From assembly GCF_002865645.1 (NCBI RefSeq), contig NW_020194541.1:413181-477180 (forward strand): DNA of 64,000 nt, in the 5' to 3' direction. Below the pieces are notes generated by a model. The model ran no database searches. It had not been told where the DNA came from and was given only the letters and a program-made list of their open reading frames with translations. Source of the DNA: Hyaloscypha bicolor E. Lineage: Eukaryota; Ascomycota; Leotiomycetes; Helotiales; Hyaloscyphaceae. Positions within the stretch are counted from its first letter, which is position 1. The number at the start of each line of letters is the position of its first letter. Positions 35,129 to 46,866 of this stretch are shown here, one piece after another. A program made the position numbers and the translations under genes.

Positions 35129-38100
35129 TTGGCCTTGACTCCCGATGCCTACTTTGGGACGAAATATTCAGGCTTTCAGAACAACGCATTTTCCGACTTG
35201 GGAGAGGTCAAATGGAAAGTCGAAAGGGTCACAGTCGGGCTGAACTTCGGAATTCGGGGTATTGGCATCCCACATACCTGGAAACCCATATCACTCAAGC
35301 CCCCACACGTCCTCGAGGTCGATCTTCTGAACCTGATTCTGTTCGCAAAAGACCAAAAGTCGATTCTATATGACACGGAAATCGCAAAATATGGATAGTC
35401 TCCGAGCTAAGTCTCGCGCTCCAAATGGCACACATTTGGGCAGCCCATGAAACAGACAAAGACATCCTGCTAAGCAAGCTGCCCTACGCGACGCCTTCCC
35501 CAGACAGCAGTCCCTCGGCACTTCGAGCCATCATAGAGTCTCGACAGATGGTACTCCGGGACCATCCAAGTAAACGGTTACTCTTCGAAGACTTGATCAG
35601 ACGCATTCTGAGGTCGCTGGAGGCATTGCGGGATACTCAATTCTTCGCCAAGGACCGTCGGGTCGTTATGGGTAGATAAGTTCTCAGAGGATGGGAACTT
35701 ATGGATATCGCCCTGAGTATATCTTCAACAGCCCTCAAAGAGATCCAAATTGACAAGGAAACACGGAATTTGGTCAAGCCATAGACGAAAGCTCATCCCC
35801 TTGCTCTGACACTTGTTGGCAGCAACCTTGAACCCTAACTGCCTACTACCCCCGTCGTCTTAAACTATATACGCAGGATCATGTTCGATACTAAGGATAA
35901 CGAAACTAGGGACCATTATACTAACTTAGATAATGGTAGTAACCAATCGCCAGAGGTCAGTACAAGAGCGGTTGAGTCGCAACAAGTTACTGCTTCACCA
36001 GTATCCCCGCAACCCATAGAATCTTCGATACAAATCTCAAGAGCCCCTGGCCTTGTCAAAGGTAACTCAGATGACGCCGACGTTGCAAGCCTTGGTACCT
36101 CGTCGCCCGCTTCCGGACGATCCAGCCCGATTTTCAGTACTGTAACGAGCGAAACCTCTCAGACGCAACGGTCCGTAACCTCTACCGAACCAGCCATCTC
36201 CGAACCAGCCATCTGGCAGCTCAAAAGGCTACTCTTGGTTGACGACGACCTCGTAGTTCTTTTAGATATAGGTATCGAGTAGCAAGGGATGGACCCAGTT
36301 ACAAAGAGTCTCGACTGTTACTGAGTGCGTACAGCAAAAACCTGGCGAAAGAAGCAACTACAAAAGAGTAGAGACAAGCCGCAGTATTTGTTCAGTTGAA
36401 AGCCCAAGAAGTATCGAAAAATGATAATAGAGCGATTTAACACGTACTTCCAATACATGTTGGATATGGCACAGGAGTCCGGAAAGTCTTTAGCAGCAGG
36501 CAGTAATATACTCCAAGGGTTGTTCGTACCTGAAATGGCTGAGGAAGACGACGTCGAGCCGGACAAGGAACCCACTGCCGAGCAACAAGAGGAGGAATTG
36601 TCCAGTCTTGAAAACGTGGAAGAATTCATACGTCACAGCAAAGCCTGGGAGACCCTTCGGGAAAGCCTAGCAGAGCTTATTATAACTAGTCCACCAGGCA
36701 AAGGTGCCGGAAAGCAGCCGGCGATACAATAACCGAAGAGCGTGGCTCTGTCCATCCCAGATGCGACGGAAAAAGGCCTCGAAGAGCAACCTGTAGAGCA
36801 GCAGAAGCTAGCCCGGCCAAAGGCCGTGGTTTCGCCTGATTTACTTGAAAGCGAAGATGAAAACGACGATGGGCCATTATATCCTCTACGGTCAATTCCA
36901 AGAAGTTCTGGTCTCTATACCCCACCCCCACCCCGCACTCATGAAGAGCAACTGGTGCTGCTAGGTCCAAAGGCCATGGTGGTACCGAACTCGGATGTGA
37001 AGGAGAGGCCCGATGCGCAAACTCACCAGCAGACTCCTGGATCTGTACTGGACATTCGCACCACCAACTCACCCTGGTCCGACAAGGTTGTAAGCCCTGA
37101 AGAGGGAGGACAGAACCTCGATGCACCTGGGCAGAGCCTCGAGCCCGTCGCAAAAGAACCAGAGGCAGCAAGACACACACCCGCTGTCGTAGAGCAGGAG
37201 CCTGGAGTCGATACGGGAAGTAATCCAGATGCAGGTCCTGCTGTCGTGGCATATGATACTGCCGCCCCAGCACAGGACGCTCCCAACATTGAGGCGGACC
37301 CTGATGGCGCAGCCCAAAATAACCAACAGAACGACCCGCACAATATATTCATCTGCTTACCTCTGGGGCGACCGGGTGGGTAGAGGCTGCGCCATGCCAA
37401 ATTCATGGGCCAGGCAGGTGCGCCGTTAGAGGTTACAGACAAAACTATGTTCAACAAGGTACGCACCGTAATAGGCATACATCAGGCATCGCGAGGACCT
37501 GTTCGATTCCTGTTCCCCCTGCGGGTATTAAAGGCTGAGTACTACGAGGTGAGCAGAACCAGACTGCTTAGGCTCCCTACATACCTACCTCGAGTCTAGC
37601 TAGTTCCTAGGCCCCGCGGACCTGGAGGCTAACTAGGTATCTGCACATAGAGCTAACGTCCGTACAGTTCACTCATTTCAACGGCGCATCCAACGACGTC
37701 AGTCTCGACGACGGCCTGGCTCTCAAGGGAAAGCTCCCAAACGAACACCAACCATAACCACCACCCTGGACAGACCGCTGTCCAGCAGATAAGTGGTCGG
37801 TCCCCCAGCCAAACGAATTCCAAAAACCCAAGTTGGCGACATCAATACTTACGGACGCTGTACGTAACCCATCCCAGTTCGCGCACACGCCGAGTTCGGT
37901 CACGTACTGGAAATACGTCCCGTAGAAGCTGAGGCAGGAGCTAAGGACTGATCCGGCCACGCCAACTGCTCTGGGCTGGGGGTTTGTCATATCCTTCGAG
38001 TTCGACTTCTTCGTATTCTGGTGCATTTGGGGAACGGCGTCTTTACTTCTGTCGCTGGGCCTTTTGTTCGGGCTCTATGTTGCGTCGGATGGGCCGGCGT

Positions 38101-38213
38101 ATGGCCAGCCTGGTATTGCAGTTGCGGTATTCTTGGCGCCTTTTGGGCTTCTGGGACCGTATTTGGTAGTGCTTATACCTATGCCAAGCAGAGGAAGTAT
38201 CTGGACTAGGTAA
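35129..38213 (+). pseudogene. Decayed gene of an uncharacterised fungal family with two C-terminal membrane helices
   Basis: Blocks of one long protein are readable in order. At 35129-35392 (frame 2) is a segment with VERVTVGLNFGI and ILYDTEIAKYG. A frameshift leads to SELSLALQMAHIW and LRGWELMDIA (frame 1, about 35392-35715). 35881-36279 is Ser/Thr/Pro-rich and ends LLLVDDDLVVLLDIGIE; 36279-36417 is frame 3 with SAYSKNLAKEATTKE; 36418-37548 is acidic and Pro-rich, ending with IFICLPLGRPGG and VRFLFPLRV. After an intron, 37668-38213 contains LDDGLALKGKLPNE, LGWGF and two hydrophobic helices. I recall this block order from unannotated Pezizomycotina proteins of unknown function. Lesions are stops at 35677, 36369, 36730, 37381, 37755 and 37923 plus about three frameshifts. 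Each stop is explicable by C-to-T at CpA. A branch-like CCTAAC and CAG near 35837-35880 suggest an additional intron. Confidence 0.75.
37549..37667 (+). other. Phase-0 spliceosomal intron of the decayed gene
   Basis: Donor GTGAGC follows codon GAG at 37546-37548. A branch-like GCTAAC lies at 37652-37657 and acceptor TACAG ends at 37667. Removing these 119 bases joins frame 1 to frame 3, which carries the C-terminal membrane domain. The size and signals are typical of filamentous ascomycetes. Confidence 0.8.
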
Positions 38214-38313
38214 TCGTCAACGTTGGTATCTAGCATAAGCCTTAGGGCAGCCTAGATGCACAGGTAGGAGCAGTAAGGAGTGCATTAATGTCCTCCTTCT
38301 CCCAGAACAAGCC

Positions 38314-38762
38314 CAGGCTTGGCAATGATACCTAATTTTGGGTATTGATCCGTATTAATACCAGAATCGTAAGGTATCAATACTATCGATACCAGAATCG
38401 ATTCTAAGCGAGAATCGCAGACCCCCCTGTCTAACCCCTTTAACTACAAATCTTATTATATTTATTACCTTTAATTAAAAAAGTAAGTATAGCATTATAA
38501 TTAAGAACACTGCTTTAATAGTTTTAGATATTTTTATAATTTTTTTAAGGACTTTAAAAAAGTCGACTTTTTTGGTATTCCTTGCCCCTCGCTAGCTATT
38601 AAAGGAAAGTACCTCTACATATAAATTTACTATGTAAGGTACTTAGCAAATTTCTCGCTTAGGATCAATACCGGATCAATACGGATCGATCCTACCAATA
38701 CTGATTGATACTAGGGGGTATTGATACCGGTATTGATACCTCAGGTATCATTGCCAAGCCTG
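38314..38762. mobile_element. Non-autonomous hAT of the hAT-2 family, 449 bp
   Basis: The left end CAGGCTTGGCAATGATACCT is repeated exactly, inverted, at the right end. AACAAGCC flanks both ends (38306-38313 and 38763-38770), an exact 8-bp target duplication. The ends resemble those of hAT-2 (CAGGCTCRGYAAAAATACCT), and the interior shares palindromic GGTATTGAT/ATCAATACC words. It has no coding capacity. It could have been mobilised by a functional hAT-2 relative. Confidence 0.92.
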
Positions 38763-38770
38763 AACAAGCC

Positions 38771-39262
38771 TACCCCCTTATCATATTCCCCACTTATATA
38801 CGCCCAAAACACCACCTAATTCTCCTCTGCCACTTGTATTATACACAATGAGGGTGAAAGAGCTCTGATAGCCTGACCTTCCTCGTACACCACTGCCTTT
38901 TGTAATACCCTGGTTGTACCCGGCTCTCGTCTGTCTAAGATATCCCATCCCATTGCTCGTCGGTCGGGGGGGTTGCTCTTGTGCCCACCCAAGCTGTAGA
39001 CGACGGTTTGTTTCTGAGATAGGTGGCTTCCTCCTTATTCCTCTCACTTATCCTTCCTTTTTAGAGCTGTGCGGATAGCTCTCTCTCCGCAGCTCCACCC
39101 GAGCCACTGTGGCTGTCCTTTATATGGTAAATCACGACTTAGGAGTTAAAGGTAGTCGCGAGACTCAGGACCCCCTTGCTTGACAGGAAGAAAGAAAATT
39201 TCCAAGCCCGTGGGGAGGGGAGGCCGGTATTGCAAGCGACTGTAGCGATGATGCGCAACCAC
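38771..39262. other. Intergenic, no gene recognised
   Basis: This is balanced-composition DNA. The minus-strand ORF 38781-39047 has no recognisable domain and I do not support it as a gene. No RNA gene or clear regulatory site was seen. Confidence 0.5.
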
Positions 39263-40247
39263 TAGGGCAGGATTTTAGGCGGTAAGTGGTCAAAACACTC
39301 GAGTACTCGAGCACTCGAGCACTAGAACACCAAAACTATAAAATTTAAAGCTACGAATTGCATGTTACTTAAAATTAGGCTTGGAATTATACTAAAATTA
39401 TACTGAGACTCGCACTTACTATTAATGGGAGCTCTTTACGTATTGCAGTAAGCTGCACCCCAGGGAGCCCCCTTCCCAGAAGCTGCCCCCCCGCCCCCCC
39501 GCCCCCCGGCCCCCCCTCCCAAGAGCTGCCCTCCAGGAAGTTCTTTATATATTATTATAGTAAGCTGCCCCTAAAAAGCCCTTTATATATTACAGTGAAT
39601 TGTCCCAAGAAAGCCGCCCCCAGAGAGCTGTCCCAAGGGAACTGCCCCCCAAGAAGCTGTCCCTAGAAAGCTACTTCCTCTAAGGAGCTCTTTATATATT
39701 GCAGTGAGCTATTCCCCAAGGAACTTTTTACGTATCGCATATAAAGAGCTTCCTGGGAATAGCTTCCTGGAGAGGGGAAGGGAGAGGGGGAGCAGCTTCT
39801 GGAAGATAGCTCCCTCGGCGAAACTGGGGTGCCTCAGGCAACTACAGATTTAATTGAGCCTCAAGACTTGAGGCACACCTTACTAATTTTATATTATCTT
39901 CCACCTATATCTTTTCTCTGGGAAGCAGCTCACTGTAATATATAAAGAGCTCTTTGGGAAAGAGCTTACTATAATATATAAAGAGCTTCTTGGAAGGCAG
40001 CTCTTGGAATTGGGGGGAGGGGTAGTTTCTGGAGGGGAAGCTTCCTGGGGGGCAGCTCTTGGGCGGGGGGCAGCTCACTACAATATATAAAGAGCTCCTA
40101 TTAATAGTAAGTACGAGTCTAAATATAATTTTAGTGCAATTCCAAGCCCAATTTTAAGTAGCATGCGATTCGTGGCTTTAAATTTTATAATTTTGGTATT
40201 CTGGTACTCGAGTGTTTTGACCACTTACCGCCTAAAATCCTGCCCTA
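39263..40247. mobile_element. 985-bp foldback element with subterminal repeats
   Basis: The left end TAGGGCAGGATTTTAGGCGG is repeated exactly, inverted, at the right end, and the arms remain recognisably paired for roughly 180 bp (through the GAGCTCTTTA(C/T)(A/G)TATT block), with several differences. AACCAC lies outside both ends (39257-39262, 40248-40253) and is a candidate 6-bp target duplication. The interior holds multiple copies of a unit around AGCTCTTTATATATTGCAGT followed by C-rich tracts, forward in the left half and inverted in the right half. It is non-coding. The superfamily is not determined. Confidence 0.88.
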
Positions 40248-40253
40248 AACCAC

Positions 40254-40580
40254 GCCATGCCGCGAGGCTGTCGTCCAGCTGAGCGCACAACCTTGACCCA
40301 ACCTGTATAGTACGAGCTGCGCTAGACCAGTCGATCGCGGCAAGCCACTGCAGAAAATCATGGCGGCTATCTGCACTATATTAAGGGAGCTATGCATCTC
40401 TTTCTATCATTGAGGCACATCTTGTGGTAAGGAAGAACGTACATCATCATGTAGGTACACTGCTGCACAAATCCCACAACTTACTGCGGTAATGGAGATG
40501 GGGATGGGCATGTAGCTCAAGGTAGAGCGAAAAGCAGGTTCGTACTACTCGTAGAAGTTTCTAGAAGAACAATACACTTA
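40254..40580. other. Intergenic, nothing recognised
   Basis: This short balanced-composition stretch lies between the foldback element and the next transposon. No ORF, repeat or RNA gene is supported. Confidence 0.5.
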
Positions 40581-40582
40581 TA

Positions 40583-42319
40583 CTATCCCCCCCCTAAACA
40601 CTTATAGTGGGTCCAATATTCGCTACCATCTCCACACACACATTACTCCACTAAAGGCACGCAATTGAGTCTTCACCGCTTTCCAGTTCAATTGAAGCTA
40701 TTCCCACTTTCTACTTTATATTCTGCTTAGTACTTTGTAGGCCCACCATGCGCTTCCTTTATAGCCTCATAGCGTCTCCACTAGCTATTATATAACCCCT
40801 GAATATACTTGTCTAGTATTATATCTTATGCATCTTGTATAATCTTGCGGAGTTAATCCAAGCGGATCTTATCCGGCTAGTAGCATGCTTCCCAATAGTG
40901 CTCTTCTATCCAATTCTTTATCCAATTCCATATATGCTTAATGAGATTCAAGTCTGGTAAGTACCGAGGGGCTTGAATTATAGGGATATAGCAAAGGAGT
41001 AAGTATAGCTTCGTCTCGTGCAAGTAATAAGAAGAAGCATTATCTTGCCAAAACCTATATCGGCTAAGTAGGTAGCCGCGGAAGAACTGTTCTATTATTG
41101 AGAGAATCTTGAGATCGTATCGTATGGAATTAATTAAGCCCTACTCTTTCTCCCAAAAAAGAGAAGGCCCCTTTTTTCTATTGACTATACTTCCCCAGAA
41201 TATCTATACAGGAAGCTTGAAGTACTTGTGCTTTATATACTCAGGAAGTAAGCGATCGCTTCCATCCTTTAAGCAAGTAATATACAAGTTCGTATAAGCT
41301 CTACCAAATGCCCATATCTTGTCCGTAAAGCAAACCTGCTATACGCGTGAGTATGGCCATATACTCCTGTCCTTTACTAAGTCTAGTCTCTTCTGGCAGA
41401 CTTTAGGATTATCTGAGAACCCCTTTTTTCGTAATATATAGTAATAATAATTAATACCGTCTATAGCTATATGAATAGCTTTCTTACTGGCGTGAAGCTA
41501 TAGAAGGAAGTGTGGGATCTTGTAATATATCATATAGCGGTAAGAAGGAGAGGAAAGTAACTATTCCTTAAGTATAGCTTTCTCAGGTATGTAAAGCTTT
41601 ACATATTTACCGGTTTTCGATTTTTGCAGAGTAAGGCAATTGTTTTTTATATAGTTAATCTGATTATTTGAAATATCTAGTATCTCCTTAATCTGAGCCT
41701 ATAGTATCTTGAAAAGAAGGGCTATTTGGATTTGAATATGTTTATTATATATATAGTCTATAGCACGTGTCCAGGTATTACTCCCTTGAGAGCTCCCTTG
41801 AGAGTCTGGGACAAAGAGAGGAGGAGAAGGCTATAATGCAAAGAGAGAGTCTGGTAAAAGCTGAGAGTGGGTAAGGAGTTCTAGACTAAGGAGCTCTAGA
41901 GTTACTGGATGGTTATTACGTGAGTTCCAGAACTATATAGTCTGCTGTAATTCATTAATTTGAGGCCTAGGGCCATTGCGAGAGTCCCATAACTGCGTAG
42001 TCTTTTGCGAATCAGGGGAAGAGAGAGGAGAGCGAGGCTGTACAGATAGTAAAGTATCTGTATTATAAAGCTTACTATAATTAGGTAGTAGTATAGTGAA
42101 ACGTGAATCTTGTAAGTCCATTGCAATTAAGGATATAAATAAGTAAAATAAGGCCAGTAGAAGCTATATTTTCTGCTATATTTATGGTATAGCTGCGCTG
42201 GCAAGCTAGAAGCTTCTATATGCTCTAATTAGCTAAAAATGGGGTGAGGCGTGGCATGAGTGAAGCATGAAAGTATAGCGAATATTGGATCCACTATAAG
42301 TGTTTAGGGGAGGGGATAG
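40583..42319 (-). mobile_element. Tc1/mariner element relic (Tc1-2), 1737 bp
   Basis: CTATCCCCCCCCTAAACACT at the left and CTATCCCCTCCCCTAAACAC (reversed right end) start inverted repeats of about 45 bp that continue through TTATAGTGG(G/A)TCCAATATTCGCTA. TA flanks both ends (40581-40582 and 42320-42321). A long minus-strand transposase relic fills the interior. Confidence 0.9.
40820..42121 (-). pseudogene. Tc1-2 transposase with Glu-to-Lys at the third catalytic position
   Basis: The likely start is Met at 42121 (MDLQDSRFT). The first 62 codons end at a TAG at 41933. Downstream blocks read on in the same direction: VCFTDKIWAFGRAY near 41290-41340 (first catalytic Asp region, FTD), YRFWQDNAS near 41040-41065 (second Asp, QDN), and RYLPDLNLIKHIWNW near 40920-40965 (third region). 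The third acidic residue is Lys (GAG to AAG) and the preceding Ser is Leu (TCA to TTA), both RIP-type changes. Additional stops occur. It is non-functional. Confidence 0.82.
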
Positions 42320-42321
42320 TA

Positions 42322-42637
42322 TAAATTCGGTATAATATATAAAATAAGACAATAAGTATAATAAATTTGCTTGGTATTTTATATACCTTTCCCTTTAATC
42401 CGGATAAACTCGATATATAGGTTTCTTTATACTCTAAGTATTCAAAACTTGGAGTTATATTCTCTCTTAATAGTACCTTTATACCGTGGCCCCAAAATAC
42501 AAAAACAGGCCAATAGTTATAATAGATTAGGGAGTAATAGCTATAACAGCTTTTGACTATCTTAATAAGACAATTAATAGTATAACTAAACTATAATATT
42601 TTTCTAACTATAAGTTATACCCTTATAGAGAAATAGC
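42322..42637. other. AT-rich spacer, nothing recognised
   Basis: This is low-GC sequence between two transposons. The plus ORF 42371-42556 has no recognisable feature and is likely chance. Confidence 0.5.
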
Positions 42638-42645
42638 TAAAGAAT

Positions 42646-43403
42646 TAGTATGGGCAAAAACTACTCAAGCTACTCAAGCTACTCTAGAGTAGTCTTGAGT
42701 AGAGTAGAGTAGAGTTTGAGTAGCATAATATAATACTTGAGTAAAGTAGAGTAGAGTATTACTCTAGAGTAACTCAAGAGTAGTTACGTACAAGTTATAT
42801 AAATATAAAAAATTAATATTTATTTAATTATTAATAAATAAATAAGGTATATATTAAGCAGTACTATATAATTTAAGCTAGAGCTTATATAAGACTACTT
42901 AAATACTACTTTTCTTCAATAAAAACTAGATTTCCCTCCTCGAAATCTTTCTTTTCTAGCTTTTTTTCTTCTCCTTTTACTTCTTCTAATTTGTCTTTAA
43001 ATAACTCCTAGCTTTTTAAGTAAGATATTATCTTAATAGTACTCTTATTAAGTCTATTATATAATTTAAATAATAAGAGTACCTTGAGAGAAGAGTTTAC
43101 CCTTAATAGCTAAGGAAGCCTAAGAATATATTAAGGTTCTACCTTGCTTACCAAGCCTTGCTACTACTTAATTGGGTAGTATAGTAGTACTAGACTCGGG
43201 CCACCCCGGAGCCTTACCTAATTAGGCTAGTATATCACGTGTAATATCACGTGTAATATTACGTATATACTACTCCACTACTCTAGAATATTCTAGAGTA
43301 GTTAAGTAGAGTATTAAGTAGAGTATGAGTAGTAAGAAATTTATTTGAGTAGAATATAAGTAGGGCCCACTACTCTACTCTACTTTACTCATTTCCCACA
43401 CTA
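42646..43403. mobile_element. Non-autonomous hAT rich in GAGTA repeats, 758 bp
   Basis: The ends read TAGTATGGGCAAAAACTACT and, reversed, TAGTGTGGGAAATGAGTAAA. TAAAGAAT flanks both (42638-42645 and 43404-43411), an exact 8-bp duplication as in hAT elements. Both subterminal regions are dense in GAGTA/TACTC pentamers, forward and inverted, which may be transposase-binding sites. The middle is AT-rich and non-coding. Confidence 0.88.
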
Positions 43404-43411
43404 TAAAGAAT

Positions 43412-46400
43412 AATAATAAATAGATTATAACTTTATATATTTATATAATAGAGATTTAAGACCCTTAAACTATAAAGTTTTTTCGGTATCCCGGTTTTTT
43501 CGGTATATAAGAATAGATATTATTATATCTTTTACGGAAAAAATTCCAATTTCTTTATTTATACTTTAAATAGATTAATAAATTACCTTTTATTTCTTTA
43601 TTTGATTTTACTTAGAATAGTACTCAAACTATTTCTCACTTTCTCTAAATTAATATTAATAAATATAATATATAACTCCGGTAATAAATTTCACCTCTTA
43701 TTTTTATATAGATATCTTAACTTTATAAATAAATACTCTTTAATCCGCTATATTCTAATCTCGAAATATACTATTAATATAAAACCTTACTAAATATATT
43801 AGCTATAATAACCTCAAGTTATTATAGTTATACTTTAATATGCCTTAATAAGATCTTTATAAATATTATTCTTATTTATTCAAATACTTTAATTATTTAA
43901 ATACCCTCTTTATTTAATAAGGTATTAGATAGCAATTCTCTTTTTTCTTCCGAGCCAAATATTATACTTTCTTAGAAATTACTTGGCTATAATAATATAA
44001 GCCTTAATAAGATTCTTATATAACTTATTAATTAAGCTATTTTTCTTGTTTAAATATTCTTTTCACTTAACTAAGTATTAGGTAATCTTCTTCTTATAAC
44101 TTTTGAGCTAATTAACCTCATAACTAAGAATTTATTTAATAATATACTAATTATTTCCCGGAAGCATATTAAGTAACTCGGGCTACTAAATAATACTTTT
44201 ATAAGCTAGCAAATATTCTTAATTCTAAAGCTTATAAATTGCCTTTATAGTATTATTATATATATACTTACTTTTTAGTAACGGAAATTTATTTGAGAGA
44301 TTAAAGAGAAGGGTATTCTAAACCTTATTTTTTATACTAGAATTAGAAAATAAATATTTAAAGTATTAGTAATATATATACTTTAAATCTAATTTACTTC
44401 TTATATAAAACCTCTTTATACTAAAAAATAACTATAGCCTTTATTAGATCTCTTGAGATCTATTATATTAATTATTTTATAATAGAAAACTATTATTTTT
44501 ATATTTTATATAAAATCTATTTATATTAAAAGATAATAATACTTTTTGTTAGGACTTAGAAAATCTATTATATTAATTATTTTATAATTCAATATTATTA
44601 TATTTATAAGAAATAATATAATTAGTTAATAAAGAAACAAAGAATTAATTCTCTGGGGGATATTAAAACTAATAAATAATATTAGTATTTTAATAAAAGT
44701 TAATACCTTAATATTTATTTATTTATTACTATTAATATTAATAGAAAATCTCGCAAACTTGCTAGAAAGTAATATAGTACTAGATCTAATAAAAGATATA
44801 GCAGATTTATTAAATTATTATTACTAGATATTTGTCTTTATCTTTTTATAAATAAAATTATATTTTAACTTAATAAAAGATATACCTCTTATATTTTATT
44901 TGCTTTTAAGACTAAATCTTTATCTTTTTATTTAAATAATCTAGATTATTTTATTATCTTCTTTTAATTTTTTTAATTCCTTTTTATAATAAATGTCTTA
45001 AAAATAAATTATAATTTTAGTAATAAATTAAAGCCCTTATATATTAGGGGCTATTATATAAAAGAAGATACTAGAGTAATTATTTATTATTTTAACCTTA
45101 AATATATTTCTTCTAATTACTTTAATAAGAATATTACTTAAATAAAAATAAAAATATCTAGCTTTTATAAGAACTTTATTATAAATAAGAGAATTATATT
45201 ATATAAGAAAGGTTTTCTAGCTATTTGAATAAGTTTAGTAATTATCGAAAATCAGGAACTATATACTTTATAATTTACTTTTAAATAAAAATATAATTTC
45301 TAGAGTTTTAAGGAAGCTAAAACTTTTCTAGGAAAATACTATAATTAACCTTTATTTTAATAGGTTATAAAACCCGGTTTTGTATTTCTATATATCTTTT
45401 ACTCGATTTCACACTCTTATAAATTAGTAAATCTTTAATTAAATTATAGTAATTTATGAAATAGCTACTATACTTTTAGATAAGAATTAGATTAAGCCCC
45501 CAAATAAGGAAAACTATAATACTTGAATTATTAATACTAGAGCAAAGTTATAATAAAAGAAGCTATAAATAGTTTACTAGACTTCTTTCTTTACTAGTAC
45601 CTCTATAGCTATAAAAGAGAAGTATATTAATACTATAAATATTCTTATTTTAACTTTTTCTAAATATATTAAAATCAAGCTAATAAAGGCTAAATAAAAT
45701 AATAATTACCTTCTTTAAAAAAAGCTTAAAACTTTCTTTATCCTTATAAAAGACTAGTTATTTTATATATTCTCTTGCAAGCTATTTTCTTTTAAAGTCA
45801 ATAATAGTAATCTGAAAAAATTCATTATATATATTAAAGTTCTTAATAAGAAAATTGATTTCACAAAAATAAAGTTTATTATTAATTATTATACTTTCTT
45901 TATTCTTATATTCGATCTATTTATAGTATATAATATTTTAATACAAATTTGAAATATAATATTAAATGGAATTATAATAAAAAGTATTAAAAATATTATA
46001 ACCCGAAAATAAGAGAATAATAAATAGGGAACAGAATATAATAAAATTATTAGTAAAGGAACCTTATATAAGAAAAGCAAAGCAAAAGGCTAAAGGGAAG
46101 CTTATATAAGGAAAGAATAATAAATACCTCTTTTTTTTGGCCCACTTACCCAAAATATAAATAGTAATATCCTGAAATCTGCTAGTTTAAAATAACTTAT
46201 AATATTTATAAAAGAAAAGAATATCCAGATTATAAGTACTATAATAAGAAGCTTTACTTTTTTGCTATACTAGCGATTTAAAATATAAAGGAAGGCATTA
46301 GAAGATTTATTTTAGCTTTTAATTTAAAGTAGTTAATTAATTAATTAGTTAGTTAATTAATTAGTTAATTATTTTATTAGTTAATTATTTAATTAGTTAG

Positions 46401-46866
46401 TTAGTTAGTTATTTGACTATTTTAATTAGTTAGTTAGTTATTTAATTATTTTAATTAAAATAATAATATTTGCCCCTAAAGAAAACTATAGAAAATTAGA
46501 AACTATATACTTTATAATTTACTTTTAAATAAAGATATAATTTCTAGAGTTTTAAGAAAGCTAGAGCTTTTTTAGAAAAATACTATAATTAAGCTTCTTA
46601 TTTAAGCTTATTAAAAATTGAGTTATAATAAAGAAAATAAAATTTAATAATACTATATTTAGTAATTTATTTTATTTTATAATAGTTATATATATAATTC
46701 TAATTATAGGCTAGTTTAATATTATTAAAGCCAGATTATATTAGCTTTTACTTATTTAGTATTATTAAATAATTATATTTTTCTGATTTTAAGCCAAATT
46801 AAATCTTTATTTTAATTTTCTTTAAATATAATTAAATTAAATTATAAAGAATAATAAAACTAATAA
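43412..46866. repeat. AT-rich RIP-degraded relics, parent not identified
   Basis: There are no usable reading frames; ORFs 43602-43793 and 45889-46080 are short chance frames. A direct repeat of about 105 bp is recognisable (45247-45351 and 46490-46596, sharing AACTATATACTTTATAATTT and flanking blocks), which may mark ends of an old element of about 1.25 kb. Confidence 0.55.
46325..46460. repeat. TTAG/TTAAT simple-sequence tract
   Basis: Runs of TTAGTTAG alternate with TTAATTAA and TTATTTAA. This is low-complexity DNA in an AT-rich block. It is not a telomeric TTAGGG array. Confidence 0.8.

Noticed and set aside
36686..37273. Minus-strand ORF of 195 codons
   Set aside because: It lies antisense to the acidic Pro-rich block of the decayed plus-strand gene, whose frame, intron and C-terminal domain are recognisable.
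37673..38026. Minus-strand ORF of 117 codons
   Set aside because: It is a shadow of the membrane-domain exon read on the plus strand in frame 3.
38781..39047. Minus-strand ORF of 88 codons as a gene
   Set aside because: It has low complexity and basic composition, no domain, no splice or start context, and lies beside a transposon target site.
39286..39330. Repeated CTCGAG/GAGCAC words as an operator-like or CRISPR-like array
   Set aside because: They are imperfect and part of the foldback element's inverted arm, with a counterpart at the other end.
46325..46460. TTAG-rich tract as possible telomeric repeat
   Set aside because: Units are TTAG, TTAA and TTAT mixtures, never TTAGGG, and lie internally in RIP-degraded DNA.
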